Positions 7,422 to 14,971 of a stretch of DNA of 64,000 nucleotides are shown piece by piece; positions within the stretch are counted from its first letter, which is position 1; every line of letters begins with the position of its first letter. Under the pieces are notes generated by a model, which was not told where the DNA came from, searched no databases, and saw nothing but the letters and a program-made list of their open reading frames with translations. The stretch is from Shimia_B sp039815465. Lineage in GTDB: Bacteria > Pseudomonadota > Alphaproteobacteria > Rhodobacterales > Rhodobacteraceae. The DNA is taken from assembly GCA_039815465.1 (NCBI GenBank), contig JBCBZG010000023.1, positions 1 through 64,000 of the forward strand. Reading direction: 5' to 3'. The translations under genes were made by a program, and so were the position numbers.

Positions 7422-7835
7422 CTAGCGATGAACGATGAATGAAAAGGACGCGGCCGGTTCGCCCGCAATACTTGTCATTGTCATCGTTCCGCCTTCGCGC
7501 AAACTGAGTTGCGGCACAATCCAGCCAAGGCTTGCCTTCGCATGAAACGTGAAACAGAAGTGGTTCGGCTGTTTGAATTCCTTCGGATCAATAATCTCTT
7601 TATGGAGCAAATAGTCCGGATCATTTCCGCGAACGGCGTTCAGAAATGAGATCGTTGCTGGGACATTGGCGCCGTTTTCAAAAGAGAGGGCGGGGATTAT
7701 GAACATATAGGTATTCTCTCCGAGTCCCGCGCCTCCGATGCCAAGGTGAAAGGACGGGCCAATATTTATTGGCCCCCCTGCCCCAGCAACGGACGTGGTT
7801 TTCTCAATGACCGTTCTGTGTAGTTCAATTTCCAT
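7422..7835 (-). CDS. Hypothetical protein, AT-richer than its surroundings
   Basis: 137 residues from the ATG at 7835 (MEIELHRTVIEKTTSVAG); the open frame reaches 7874. No signal peptide or membrane segment. The sequence contains the glycine-rich GPINIGPSFHLGIGGAGLGEN followed by a beta-rich region (FTFHAKASLGWIVPQLSLRE). I do not recognise the family. GC content and codon use are clearly lower than in neighbouring genes, which suggests recent arrival by transfer. It overlaps the end of the next upstream minus-strand ORF, as in a translationally coupled pair. Confidence 0.55.
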   Translation of the reverse strand: MEIELHRTVIEKTTSVAGAGGPINIGPSFHLGIGGAGLGENTYMFIIPALSFENGANVPATISFLNAVRGNDPDYLLHKEIIDPKEFKQPNHFCFTFHAKASLGWIVPQLSLREGGTMTMTSIAGEPAASFSFIVHR

Positions 7836-8070
7836 CGTTCTCTTCCTCAAAAAGATATTCCGTAAGGATATCACCTCCGTCTTGGCACGGGCACGAACAA
7901 CGTTTTGCTACAAAAGACACCAGTGAGTTTGGAGGTTCACCCGCCTGAATGGACGCACTCCATTGCAGGCTTGGCAAGACATTTCTCCAGACAGTCCATG
8001 GATGGTCGCCGTTCCTGTCGCCGCGGCGGTGTTTGCGGCGCGTTTTGCAACATACGCTAATCCTCTTCAT
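7825..8070 (-). CDS. Small unrecognised ORF downstream of the SDR gene, doubtful
   Basis: 81 residues from the ATG at 8070 (MKRISVCCKTRRKHRRGD), ending CSCPCQDGGDILTEYLFEEE-like. It overlaps the last codons of the SDR gene and its own end overlaps the start of the next ORF by 11 bases. Overlaps at both ends favour a real coupled gene, but the basic, cysteine-rich N-terminal part reads like the out-of-frame product of GC-rich DNA, and another frame is open over part of the region. It may be a frameshifted remnant. No family recognised. Confidence 0.3.
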   Translation of the reverse strand: MKRISVCCKTRRKHRRGDRNGDHPWTVWRNVLPSLQWSASIQAGEPPNSLVSFVAKRCSCPCQDGGDILTEYLFEEENDGN

Positions 8071-8842
8071 CCTCCATCGGGAACATGCGCACGCTGGCGC
8101 CGCCGTCAATGAACATGATCTGGCCGGTCATGTAGGCGCTAGCCTCGGACGCAAGAAAGACTGCGGCGCCGGACAGCTCATCCGCCTCCCCCCAACGCTT
8201 TAGCGGAACGGTGCGGTTTATCATGGTCGTCCAGTCGGGATCCGCGGCCAATGCGGCATTCACATCGGTTTTGATTGCGCCGGGCGCGATGCCGTTGACC
8301 GTGATGCCATGGGCGCCAAGACCCACCGCCAGAGAGCGCACGAGCCCCGCAAGCCCCGCCTTTGTACTGGGGTAGCCCGCATCGAGGGGGGTGGAGAAAT
8401 CCTGCGCGAGCGAGGTCATCATGACAATGCGCCCCCGCCCCGCTGCCTGCATCACGGGCGCCGCGGCCTGGGCCAGCGCGTAAGGCGCGATTAGGTTCGC
8501 CTCCACCAGCACGCGGTAGGCATCGACGGAGAGTTCATGGAGCCGTTTGCGGTCCCGCGCGGCGGCGATGCAGAAAACCGCATCGAGGCGGCCATACTGG
8601 TCCACGATCCGGTCCACAGCAGCCTGCGGCGCGCCGGGGTCGGTCATGTCAAAGGGCAGAGCCTGGGCGCCTGGGATCGCGGCCTCTAGCGCGGCAAGCT
8701 TGTCCGTGTCTCGCCCGGCCAGCAACACGCGCGCGCCATGCGCGGCCAGGCTGCGCGCCACCTCTGCCCCGATCCCGCCGCTTGCGCCGGTGACGAGGAT
8801 AACGTGGTCGGTCAGGTCAAAGAGCCCGTGATGTGGTGCCAT
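8057..8842 (-). CDS. Short-chain dehydrogenase/reductase
   Basis: 261 residues from the ATG at 8842 (MAPHHGLFDLTDHVILVTGA). The NAD(P)-binding motif is TGASGGIG, the active-site tyrosine and lysine are in YPSTK, and the catalytic serine is in MMTSLAQD. FIDGGASVRMF near the end is typical of classical SDRs of the FabG/gluconate-5-dehydrogenase kind. One oddity: the NAG-type motif is replaced by FCIAAARD. The substrate cannot be told. It lies on the minus strand between the fabA fragment and fabB and is not expected to be part of the fatty acid operon. Confidence 0.88.
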   Translation of the reverse strand: MAPHHGLFDLTDHVILVTGASGGIGAEVARSLAAHGARVLLAGRDTDKLAALEAAIPGAQALPFDMTDPGAPQAAVDRIVDQYGRLDAVFCIAAARDRKRLHELSVDAYRVLVEANLIAPYALAQAAAPVMQAAGRGRIVMMTSLAQDFSTPLDAGYPSTKAGLAGLVRSLAVGLGAHGITVNGIAPGAIKTDVNAALAADPDWTTMINRTVPLKRWGEADELSGAAVFLASEASAYMTGQIMFIDGGASVRMFPMEDEED

Positions 8843-8923
8843 AGTCGCGCGGTCCCCGTTGTTTGCGCGCAGGCTAGCGCGGCGCGCCACACAAGGCCAT
8901 GGGACAGGACGATCGGTCAGGGC

Positions 8924-8971
8924 AATGGGCCAGGGGAATGGGCCAGGGGAATGGGCCAGGGGAATGGGTCA
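8924..8971. repeat. 13-bp tandem repeat upstream of fabB
   Basis: Three perfect head-to-tail copies of AATGGGCCAGGGG (8924-8936, 8937-8949, 8950-8962) and a fourth partial copy to 8971. They stand between the divergent SDR and fabB starts, 66 bases before the fabB ATG. The copy number may vary between strains and alter promoter spacing. Confidence 0.85.
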
Positions 8972-9036
8972 GTCCCGCCCTTGCCCCCTCGCCCCCCCTC
9001 CCATACATACCCCCAAGAAAAAGAACGGGAGGCCCC

Positions 9037-10263
9037 ATGCGCCGCGTCGTCATCACTGGCATCGGGATCGTGTGTCCCATCGGGAACAACGTCGCGGAGG
9101 TGGAGGCATCGCTCCGCGCCGGGCGATCAGGTATCGCTGCAGAGCCTGTGTACAAGGAAAACGGGTTTCGCAGCCAGGTTGCGGGCATTCCGCAGATCGA
9201 CGTGTCTGAACACATCGACAAGCGCCAGCTGCGGTTCATGGGACCCGGGGCGGCGTATTCCTACATCTCCATGCAGCAGGCGATTGCGGATGCGGGGCTG
9301 GACGAGAGCGATATTTCGAACGAGCGGACAGGGCTGATCGCGTCGTCTGGCGGACCGTCCACGTCGAACTTTTTCACCGCGTTTGACACGGTCATCAACA
9401 AGGGCGCACCAAAGCGGATGGGCCCGTTCATGGTGACGCGCTGCATGTCGTCGACCGTGTCCGCCTGCCTTGCGACGCCGTTCAAGATCAAGGGCGTCAA
9501 CTACTCCATCACCTCTGCCTGCTCCACGACGCTGCACTGCATGGGCAACGGCACCGAGCTTATCCAGATGGGCAAGCAGGACATCATTTTCGCTGGCGGC
9601 GGGGAGGAGGTCGACTGGACACTCTCGTGCCTCTTTGACGCGATGGGCGCGATGTCGTCGAAATACAACGACACGCCGGAGCTCGCCTCCCGCCCCTTCG
9701 ACGCCACCCGCGACGGGTTCGTCATTGGCGGCGGCGGCGGGATGGTCGTGCTCGAAGAGCTGGAACACGCCAAGGCGCGCGGTGCGAAGATCTACGCCGA
9801 AGTGACAGGCTACGGCGCGACCTCCGACGGCTATGACATGGTAGCCCCCAGCGGCGAGGGCGGCGAGCGGTCGATGAAGCTGGCGCTGTCCACCCTGCCT
9901 GAAGGCCGCACGGTCGACTACATCAACGCCCACGGCACCTCGACCCCTGTGGGCGACGTGACAGAGATGATGGCCGTGCGCCGCGTCTTTGGCGAGGAGC
10001 ATCCGGTCGTGACCTCCACCAAGTCCCAGACGGGCCATGCGCTCGGGGGTGCGGGCGTGCATGAATCGATCTATTCCCTGATCATGCAGGATAAGGGCTT
10101 TATCGCGCCGTCGATCAACGTCAACGAGCTGGCGCCGGAACTGCGCCCCGACGAGATCTGCACAGAGCTGCGCGAGGGTGTGGAGCTTGATTCCGTCTTG
10201 TCCAACAGCTTTGGCTTCGGCGGGACAAACGCTACTTTGATCATGAGCAAATACTACGGATAG
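9037..10263 (+). CDS. fabB: Beta-ketoacyl-ACP synthase I
   Basis: FabB elongates acyl-ACP, including the cis-3-decenoyl product of FabA, and is needed for unsaturated fatty acids. It has 408 residues. The Cys-His-His triad is visible: the cysteine in SACSTTLHCMG, the first histidine in NAHGTSTPVGD, the second in TGHALGGAG. The terminal GFGGTNATLI is the thiolase-fold signature. The ATG at 9037 follows GGGAGG; the frame runs further upstream through the tandem repeat, but that part has no homology. fabI starts 6 bases after the stop. Confidence 0.97.
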   Translation: MRRVVITGIGIVCPIGNNVAEVEASLRAGRSGIAAEPVYKENGFRSQVAGIPQIDVSEHIDKRQLRFMGPGAAYSYISMQQAIADAGLDESDISNERTGLIASSGGPSTSNFFTAFDTVINKGAPKRMGPFMVTRCMSSTVSACLATPFKIKGVNYSITSACSTTLHCMGNGTELIQMGKQDIIFAGGGEEVDWTLSCLFDAMGAMSSKYNDTPELASRPFDATRDGFVIGGGGGMVVLEELEHAKARGAKIYAEVTGYGATSDGYDMVAPSGEGGERSMKLALSTLPEGRTVDYINAHGTSTPVGDVTEMMAVRRVFGEEHPVVTSTKSQTGHALGGAGVHESIYSLIMQDKGFIAPSINVNELAPELRPDEICTELREGVELDSVLSNSFGFGGTNATLIMSKYYG

Positions 10264-10269
10264 TGACCG

Positions 10270-11058
10270 ATGGCTGATCTTCTCAAAGGCAAACGGGGCC
10301 TGATCACGGGCGTCGCGAATAACCGCTCTATCGCATATGGGATCGCGCAGGCAATGCGTGCGGAGGGGGCAGAGGTCGCGCTAGCCTGCCAGATGGATAT
10401 CTTTGGCGAGAAGGTGAAACCGCTCGCCGAGGAGCTGGGGGCGAGCCATCTGCTCGACTACTCGGCGACTGATGATGCGGTATCTAAGGCCGCGTTTGAC
10501 ACGCTGGCCACGGATTGGGGATCGATGGATTTCTGTGTCCACGCGATGGCCTATTCCGACAAGACGGAGCTGACGGGGTCGTTCACGAACACCTCGCGGG
10601 AGAACTTTAAGAACTCGCTGGATATCTCGGCCTACTCGCTGATCGACATGGCGCGCAATGCGGCGCCGCTCATGGTGAATGGCGGGTCGATCATGGCGCT
10701 GACCTATCAGGGGTCGAAGAAAGCCACGCCTTGGTACAACGTGATGGGGGTCGCGAAAGCGGCGTTGGAAACTTGTGTGCTCTATCTTGCGAACGACCTG
10801 GGGCCCCAAGGGATCCGCGTGAATTCGATCTCTCCCGGGCCGATGAAGACGCTGTCCGGGGCCGCGATCGGTGGCGCGCGCAAGACGTTCCGGTTCACGG
10901 CGGCCAACAGCCCGCTGCGCAAGAACGCGACGCTGGAGGCGATCGGCGGCACGGCGGTCTACCTGGCGTCCGACTACTCCGATTGCACCACGGGCGAATG
11001 CATCATGGTCGACGGCGGCTATCACATCCTGGGGATGCCGCAGCCCGATAACCTTTGA
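10270..11058 (+). CDS. fabI: Enoyl-ACP reductase (NADH), FabI type
   Basis: FabI reduces enoyl-ACP in the last step of each elongation round and is the triclosan target. It has 262 residues. GVANNRSIAYGIA is the FabI variant of the nucleotide-binding motif, YNVMGVAKAALE contains the active-site tyrosine and lysine, and SISPGPMKTLSG and TGECIMVDGGYHI are typical. It is 6 bases downstream of fabB and clearly in the same operon. The following ORF starts within a few bases of its stop. Confidence 0.97.
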   Translation: MADLLKGKRGLITGVANNRSIAYGIAQAMRAEGAEVALACQMDIFGEKVKPLAEELGASHLLDYSATDDAVSKAAFDTLATDWGSMDFCVHAMAYSDKTELTGSFTNTSRENFKNSLDISAYSLIDMARNAAPLMVNGGSIMALTYQGSKKATPWYNVMGVAKAALETCVLYLANDLGPQGIRVNSISPGPMKTLSGAAIGGARKTFRFTAANSPLRKNATLEAIGGTAVYLASDYSDCTTGECIMVDGGYHILGMPQPDNL

Positions 11059-11065
11059 TCGGGCT

Positions 11066-11506
11066 TTGATCAGTCTCCGCATTCGAGCGACGGTGATCGA
11101 GGGCGCCCTGGCGGCGGCGGTGACCTGTCCGGCCTATTTTCTGATGGATCAGGAGTTTGGCGACCGCTGGCTGGCGCTTTGCGTCTGGCTCGCAGTCGCT
11201 TTCGCGCTGGCCCCACTGACGCTCGCGATCCGAGCGCTGACGCAGAAAAACCCTGCCCCGGAGCATCGGCGGCTCGGCCTAAAGCTGCGCGGCAATGGCT
11301 GCCATGTCTGCCGCTGGATGCGGTTCTGGTGGCCGCTGGCGCTCGCGCCTGCGGGGCTCGGCGTGGCGATCTGGACAGGGGTGTGGGGGCTCGGCGCGCT
11401 TGGCGTGGCAGGGACCGGGCTGCATCTCGCCACGGCACTCTCGGCCCTAGCGGAGGAACGAGAACCGGCTTGGGCCCGCGCGACCGGGTTCCGGTTCGAG
11501 CGCTGA
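11066..11506 (+). CDS. Hypothetical membrane protein downstream of fabI
   Basis: About 146 residues if the TTG at 11066 is the start, 137 if the GTG at 11093 is used. Hydrophobic stretches at WLALCVWLAVAFALAPLTLA and at FWWPLALAPAGLGVAIWTGV plus a third toward the end suggest three membrane helices. A cysteine pair, GNGCHVCRWMRFWW, precedes the second. No family recognised with certainty; the arrangement recalls small DUF983-like proteins but the zinc-ribbon spacing is not convincing. The close spacing suggests co-transcription with fabB-fabI. Confidence 0.6.
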   Translation: MISLRIRATVIEGALAAAVTCPAYFLMDQEFGDRWLALCVWLAVAFALAPLTLAIRALTQKNPAPEHRRLGLKLRGNGCHVCRWMRFWWPLALAPAGLGVAIWTGVWGLGALGVAGTGLHLATALSALAEEREPAWARATGFRFER

Positions 11507-11516
11507 GGGAACGGCT

Positions 11517-11607
11517 GCGAGGGGCCAGCCCCTCGCGCTCCCCGAAGTATTTTCGGACATAAGAAAGGCAGGGCGCGATCCTCCTTTCTTTCGTCCAAAA
11601 ATACTTC
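11517..11607. repeat. Compound inverted repeat between the fab operon and a dehalogenase gene
   Basis: Two parts. A perfect 8-bp stem with a 4-nt loop lies at 11517-11536. It is followed by a long imperfect palindrome with outer arms at 11544-11558 and 11593-11607 (14 of 15 bases pair) and inner arms at 11561-11568 and 11583-11590. The GAAGTATTTT core resembles an intergenic repeat I recall as frequent in Rhodobacterales. It can serve as the terminator of the fabB-fabI transcript. Confidence 0.65.
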
Positions 11608-11660
11608 CGCCGGAGGCATCCCGCCTTTTCAACCCGCGCGGGCTGTGCGAGCGTCGCGCC

Positions 11661-12335
11661 ATGTCTATCACCACTTGCATTTTTGATGCCTATGGCACGC
11701 TGTTTGACGTCTCGGCTGCCGCGCGGGCGGCGGCGCAGGAGGATCAGGCGCTGGCGAATATCTGGCCCAAGCTGTCGGCGGACTGGCGTGCCAAGCAGCT
11801 GCAGTACACCTGGCTGCGCGCGGTGGCCGGGGCGCATTGCGATTTCTGGCAGGTGACGCAGGACGGGCTTGATTGGGCCATGGATGCGGCGGGGCTGACC
11901 GATCCCGCGCTGCGGCAGCGGCTTCTGGATCTGTATTGGGAGCTGGGGGCCTATCCGGAGGTGCCGGCGGTGCTGGATGCTTTGGGGGGTGCTGGAAAGG
12001 CCACAGGCATCCTGTCGAACGGCTCGCCCGAGATGCTGGAGGCGGCGGTGAATTCCGCGGGGATCAGTGACCTGCTCGATGCGACGCTGAGTGTGGAAAG
12101 TGTGGGTGTCTTCAAGCCTGCGGCGGCGGTGTATGACCTCGTGGGGCAGCATTTCCGCTGCACGCCCGCTGAGGTGCTGTTTGTCAGTTCTAATGGCTGG
12201 GACGCAGCGCACGCGGCGGCCTACGGGTTCGAGACCGTGTGGGTGAACCGCGCGGGGGAGCCTATGGACCGGCTACCGGGCACGCCTGCCCATGTGCTCG
12301 ATGATCTGACCAAAGTTCCGGAGCTTGCTCTCTAA
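11661..12335 (+). CDS. Haloacid dehalogenase, type II ((S)-2-haloacid dehalogenase-like)
   Basis: 224 residues of the HAD superfamily. The nucleophile aspartate is in CIFDAYGTLFD, motif II is ILSNGSP, the conserved lysine is in VGVFKPAAAVY, and motif III is FVSSNGWDA; this set is specific to L-2-haloacid dehalogenases. The expected activity is hydrolysis of 2-haloalkanoates to 2-hydroxy acids, but related enzymes in marine bacteria often have other substrates. The stop codon overlaps the ATG of the next hydrolase (TAATG), so they are translated together. Confidence 0.88.
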   Translation: MSITTCIFDAYGTLFDVSAAARAAAQEDQALANIWPKLSADWRAKQLQYTWLRAVAGAHCDFWQVTQDGLDWAMDAAGLTDPALRQRLLDLYWELGAYPEVPAVLDALGGAGKATGILSNGSPEMLEAAVNSAGISDLLDATLSVESVGVFKPAAAVYDLVGQHFRCTPAEVLFVSSNGWDAAHAAAYGFETVWVNRAGEPMDRLPGTPAHVLDDLTKVPELAL

Positions 12336-13153
12336 TGCCGCATTTCACCGCCTCAGATGGCGCACAACTCTACTACACCGACGATGGCGAGGGCGAGCCG
12401 CTCCTCTGCCTTGCGGGGCTCACCCGGACCGGGCGCGATTTCGACTATGTCGCGCCGCATCTTCCGCCCTGTCGGATGATCCGTTTGGATTACCGGGGGC
12501 GTGGCCGGTCGGAGTGGACGGGGGCTGCGACCTACACCCTGCTGCGCGAGGGGCAGGATGCGCTGGAACTGCTGGATCATCTGGGGCTTGAGAGCGCGAC
12601 GATCCTTGGCACGTCACGCGGCGGACTTATTGCCATGGGGCTGGCCGCCATGGCGCGGGATCGGCTGCGGGCGGTGGCGTTGAATGACATCGGGCCCGTG
12701 CTCGATATTCCAGGGCTCGATGCAATCAAGGGGTATCTGGGGCGCAAGCCCGCCTTCAAGACCTTGGAGGAGGCCATCGCGGCCCGCGCCACGCTGATGG
12801 CCGGGTTTGCCAATGTGCCGGAGACACGTTGGGCGCAGGAGGTGATGCTGCATTACCGGGCGGTGCCTGGGGGACTTGATATCAACTACGACCCGGCGCT
12901 GCGGGATGCGGTGCTCGACAATCAGGCGGCGGCTGCGTCAGACATTTGGCCGTTCTTTGACGCGCTGCGCGACCTTCCCCTTGCGCTGATCCGGGGGGAG
13001 AATTCCGACCTGCTGAGCCGAGAGACGGCGGAAGAGATGCAGCGCAGGCGGCCAGACATGATCTGGGCGGATATCCCGGATCGCGGGCATGTGCCGTTTC
13101 TGGACGAACCAGAGTCCATCGCCGTGCTCCATGACTGGTGGGCCAAGGTATGA
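12335..13153 (+). CDS. Alpha/beta hydrolase
   Basis: 272 residues with an alpha/beta-hydrolase fold. The oxyanion region is CLAGLTRTG, the DYRGRGRSEW loop is typical of the epoxide hydrolase/haloalkane dehalogenase branch, the nucleophile is the serine in GTSRGG, and the histidine is in DRGHVPFLDE near the end. Substrate unknown. It overlaps the dehalogenase before it by 1 base and the dehydratase after it by 4 bases (ATGA), marking a tight catabolic operon. Confidence 0.87.
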   Translation: MPHFTASDGAQLYYTDDGEGEPLLCLAGLTRTGRDFDYVAPHLPPCRMIRLDYRGRGRSEWTGAATYTLLREGQDALELLDHLGLESATILGTSRGGLIAMGLAAMARDRLRAVALNDIGPVLDIPGLDAIKGYLGRKPAFKTLEEAIAARATLMAGFANVPETRWAQEVMLHYRAVPGGLDINYDPALRDAVLDNQAAAASDIWPFFDALRDLPLALIRGENSDLLSRETAEEMQRRRPDMIWADIPDRGHVPFLDEPESIAVLHDWWAKV

Positions 13154-14112
13154 ATATCGAGATGATCCAGGCCTCCGCCTCCCGCGCGGCGGGGCATGTG
13201 CGGTACACGCCGATGCTGAGCTCGCCCTTTTTGGACGAGATCGCGGGGCGGCGGGTGTTGCTGAAAGCGGAGTGTTTGCAGCACACGGGCAGTTTCAAAT
13301 ACCGCGGCGCGTGGTCGGCGGTTTCGAGCTTGGATCAGGGCGCGCGGGCGCGGGGTGTCATCGCGTTTTCGAGCGGCAATCACGCGCAGGCCATTGCACT
13401 GTCCGCGCGCCACCATGGGACATCCGCCGTTATCGTGATGCCGTCGGACGCGCCTGTGATCAAGATCGACAACACCCGCGCTCTGGGGGCGGAGGTGGTG
13501 CTGTATGATCGGGAACGCGAGGATCGCCTCGCGATTGGGGAGGCGATTGCCAAGGATCGCGGGCTGACGCTCATCCAACCCTTTGACGAACCGCAGGTGA
13601 TCGCGGGGCAAGGGACATGCGGGTTGGAGATCGCGCAGCAGGCGGCGGAGATGGGCGCGGTGGGCGCGCCGGTTCTGGTGTGCTGCGGTGGGGGTGGATT
13701 TACCTCCGGCGTGGCGCTGGCGCTCGAAGGGACGGGCCATAGCGTGCATCCGGTGGAGCCGGAGGGGTTTGACGATGTGATCCGGTCCATGGCCTCGGGC
13801 CGGAGGGAGCGGAATACGCGACAGTCGGGGTCGCTCTGCGATGCAATCGTCACGCCATCTCCCGGCGAACTGACATTTCCCATTATTCAGCGGCTTTGCG
13901 GGCGCGGGATTGTGGTGAGCGAGGACGAGGCGATGCGCGCCGTGGCGCTCGCGTTTCTGCGGCTCAAGGTCGTGCTGGAACCCGGCGGTGCCGTGGCGCT
14001 GGCTGCGGCCTTGTTCCACCCTGGCGCGGTGGAGGGCGACGCCGTGATCGCCACGGCGTCGGGCGGGAACATCGATGCCGATGTGTTTGCGCGCGCGTTG
14101 GATACGCTCTGA
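13150..14112 (+). CDS. PLP-dependent threonine/serine dehydratase family enzyme
   Basis: 320 residues of fold type II PLP enzymes. The Schiff-base lysine is in TGSFKYRGA, the substrate loop is SSGNHAQA, and the PLP phosphate loop is CCGGGGFTSG. The protein lacks the C-terminal ACT regulatory domain of biosynthetic IlvA, so it is a catabolic threonine/serine dehydratase or a close relative such as 3-hydroxyaspartate dehydratase or serine racemase; sequence reading alone cannot choose. The ATG overlaps the hydrolase stop (ATGA), which fixes the start. Confidence 0.88.
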   Translation: MNIEMIQASASRAAGHVRYTPMLSSPFLDEIAGRRVLLKAECLQHTGSFKYRGAWSAVSSLDQGARARGVIAFSSGNHAQAIALSARHHGTSAVIVMPSDAPVIKIDNTRALGAEVVLYDREREDRLAIGEAIAKDRGLTLIQPFDEPQVIAGQGTCGLEIAQQAAEMGAVGAPVLVCCGGGGFTSGVALALEGTGHSVHPVEPEGFDDVIRSMASGRRERNTRQSGSLCDAIVTPSPGELTFPIIQRLCGRGIVVSEDEAMRAVALAFLRLKVVLEPGGAVALAAALFHPGAVEGDAVIATASGGNIDADVFARALDTL

Positions 14113-14122
14113 GGAGGATGGG

Positions 14123-14911
14123 ATGAGGGTCTTTGATACCGGCAAGGTGGCGCTGCATTACCGCGTGGATGGCGACCCGTCCGGGGCTCCGGTGGTCTTT
14201 GCGAACTCGCTGGGGACCGATCTGCGGCTTTGGGACCCGATCCTGCCGCTGTTGCCGCCCGGGTTGCGGGTCATCCGCTATGATAAGCGGGGGCATGGGC
14301 TATCCGATTGTCCCGATGCGCCCTACTCCATGGGGCAGCTTGTGACGGATGTGGAACGGCTGCTCGACCATTTGGAGGTGCGGGAGGCGGTGTTTGTGGG
14401 GCTTTCCATTGGCGGGCTCATTGCGCAGGGGCTCGCGGCAAAGCGGCTCGATATCGTGCGGGCGCTGGTGCTGTCGAACACTGGCGCCAAGATTGCGACG
14501 CGCCAGATTTGGCAGGACCGGATTGACGCCATCCGCGCTCACGGGATGCCCGCCATCGGCGATGCCACGATGAAGCGCTGGTTTTCCAAGGGCTTCCGCG
14601 CGCGGCCAGAGATGCAGGCCTGGCGCAACATGCTGATTTCGACCCCAGCGGAGGGGTATATCGGCTGCGCAAACGCGATAGCGGGGACGGATTTCTATTC
14701 CACCACAGCTGCGCTGCGCCTGCCGTGTCTCGGCATCGCGGGGGACGAGGATAACGCGACCCCGCCCGATCTGGTGCGTGAAACGGTCGATCTGGTCCCC
14801 GGCTCGCGGTTTGAGATCATGCGCCGCGCGGGGCATCTGCCCTGCGTGGAGGACCCGGAGACCTATGCGCGGCATCTGAGCGGCTTCCTAAAGGAGGTTG
14901 GTCACGTATAA
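14123..14911 (+). CDS. pcaD: 3-oxoadipate enol-lactonase-like hydrolase
   Basis: PcaD opens beta-ketoadipate enol-lactone to 3-oxoadipate in protocatechuate degradation. The protein has 262 residues, as expected. FANSLGTDLRLWDPILP, YDKRGHGLSD, the nucleophile elbow GLSIGG, the acid in AGDEDNATPPDLV and the histidine in GHLPCVEDPE match the PcaD pattern. No other pca gene lies in the window, so it may act on another lactone or ester. It starts 10 bases after the dehydratase with GGAGGATGGG as ribosome-binding site and closes the four-gene cluster. Confidence 0.8.
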   Translation: MRVFDTGKVALHYRVDGDPSGAPVVFANSLGTDLRLWDPILPLLPPGLRVIRYDKRGHGLSDCPDAPYSMGQLVTDVERLLDHLEVREAVFVGLSIGGLIAQGLAAKRLDIVRALVLSNTGAKIATRQIWQDRIDAIRAHGMPAIGDATMKRWFSKGFRARPEMQAWRNMLISTPAEGYIGCANAIAGTDFYSTTAALRLPCLGIAGDEDNATPPDLVRETVDLVPGSRFEIMRRAGHLPCVEDPETYARHLSGFLKEVGHV

Positions 14912-14971
14912 GCGTGATTTCGCTTCAAACCGACCAGTTCAGTTGCTAGACGGGCCAAGAAGGAAGGCCCC

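Noticed and set aside
8899..9036. N-terminal extension of FabB through the tandem repeat
   Set aside because: The extension consists of translated 13-bp repeats; FabB homology and a good ribosome-binding site start at 9037.
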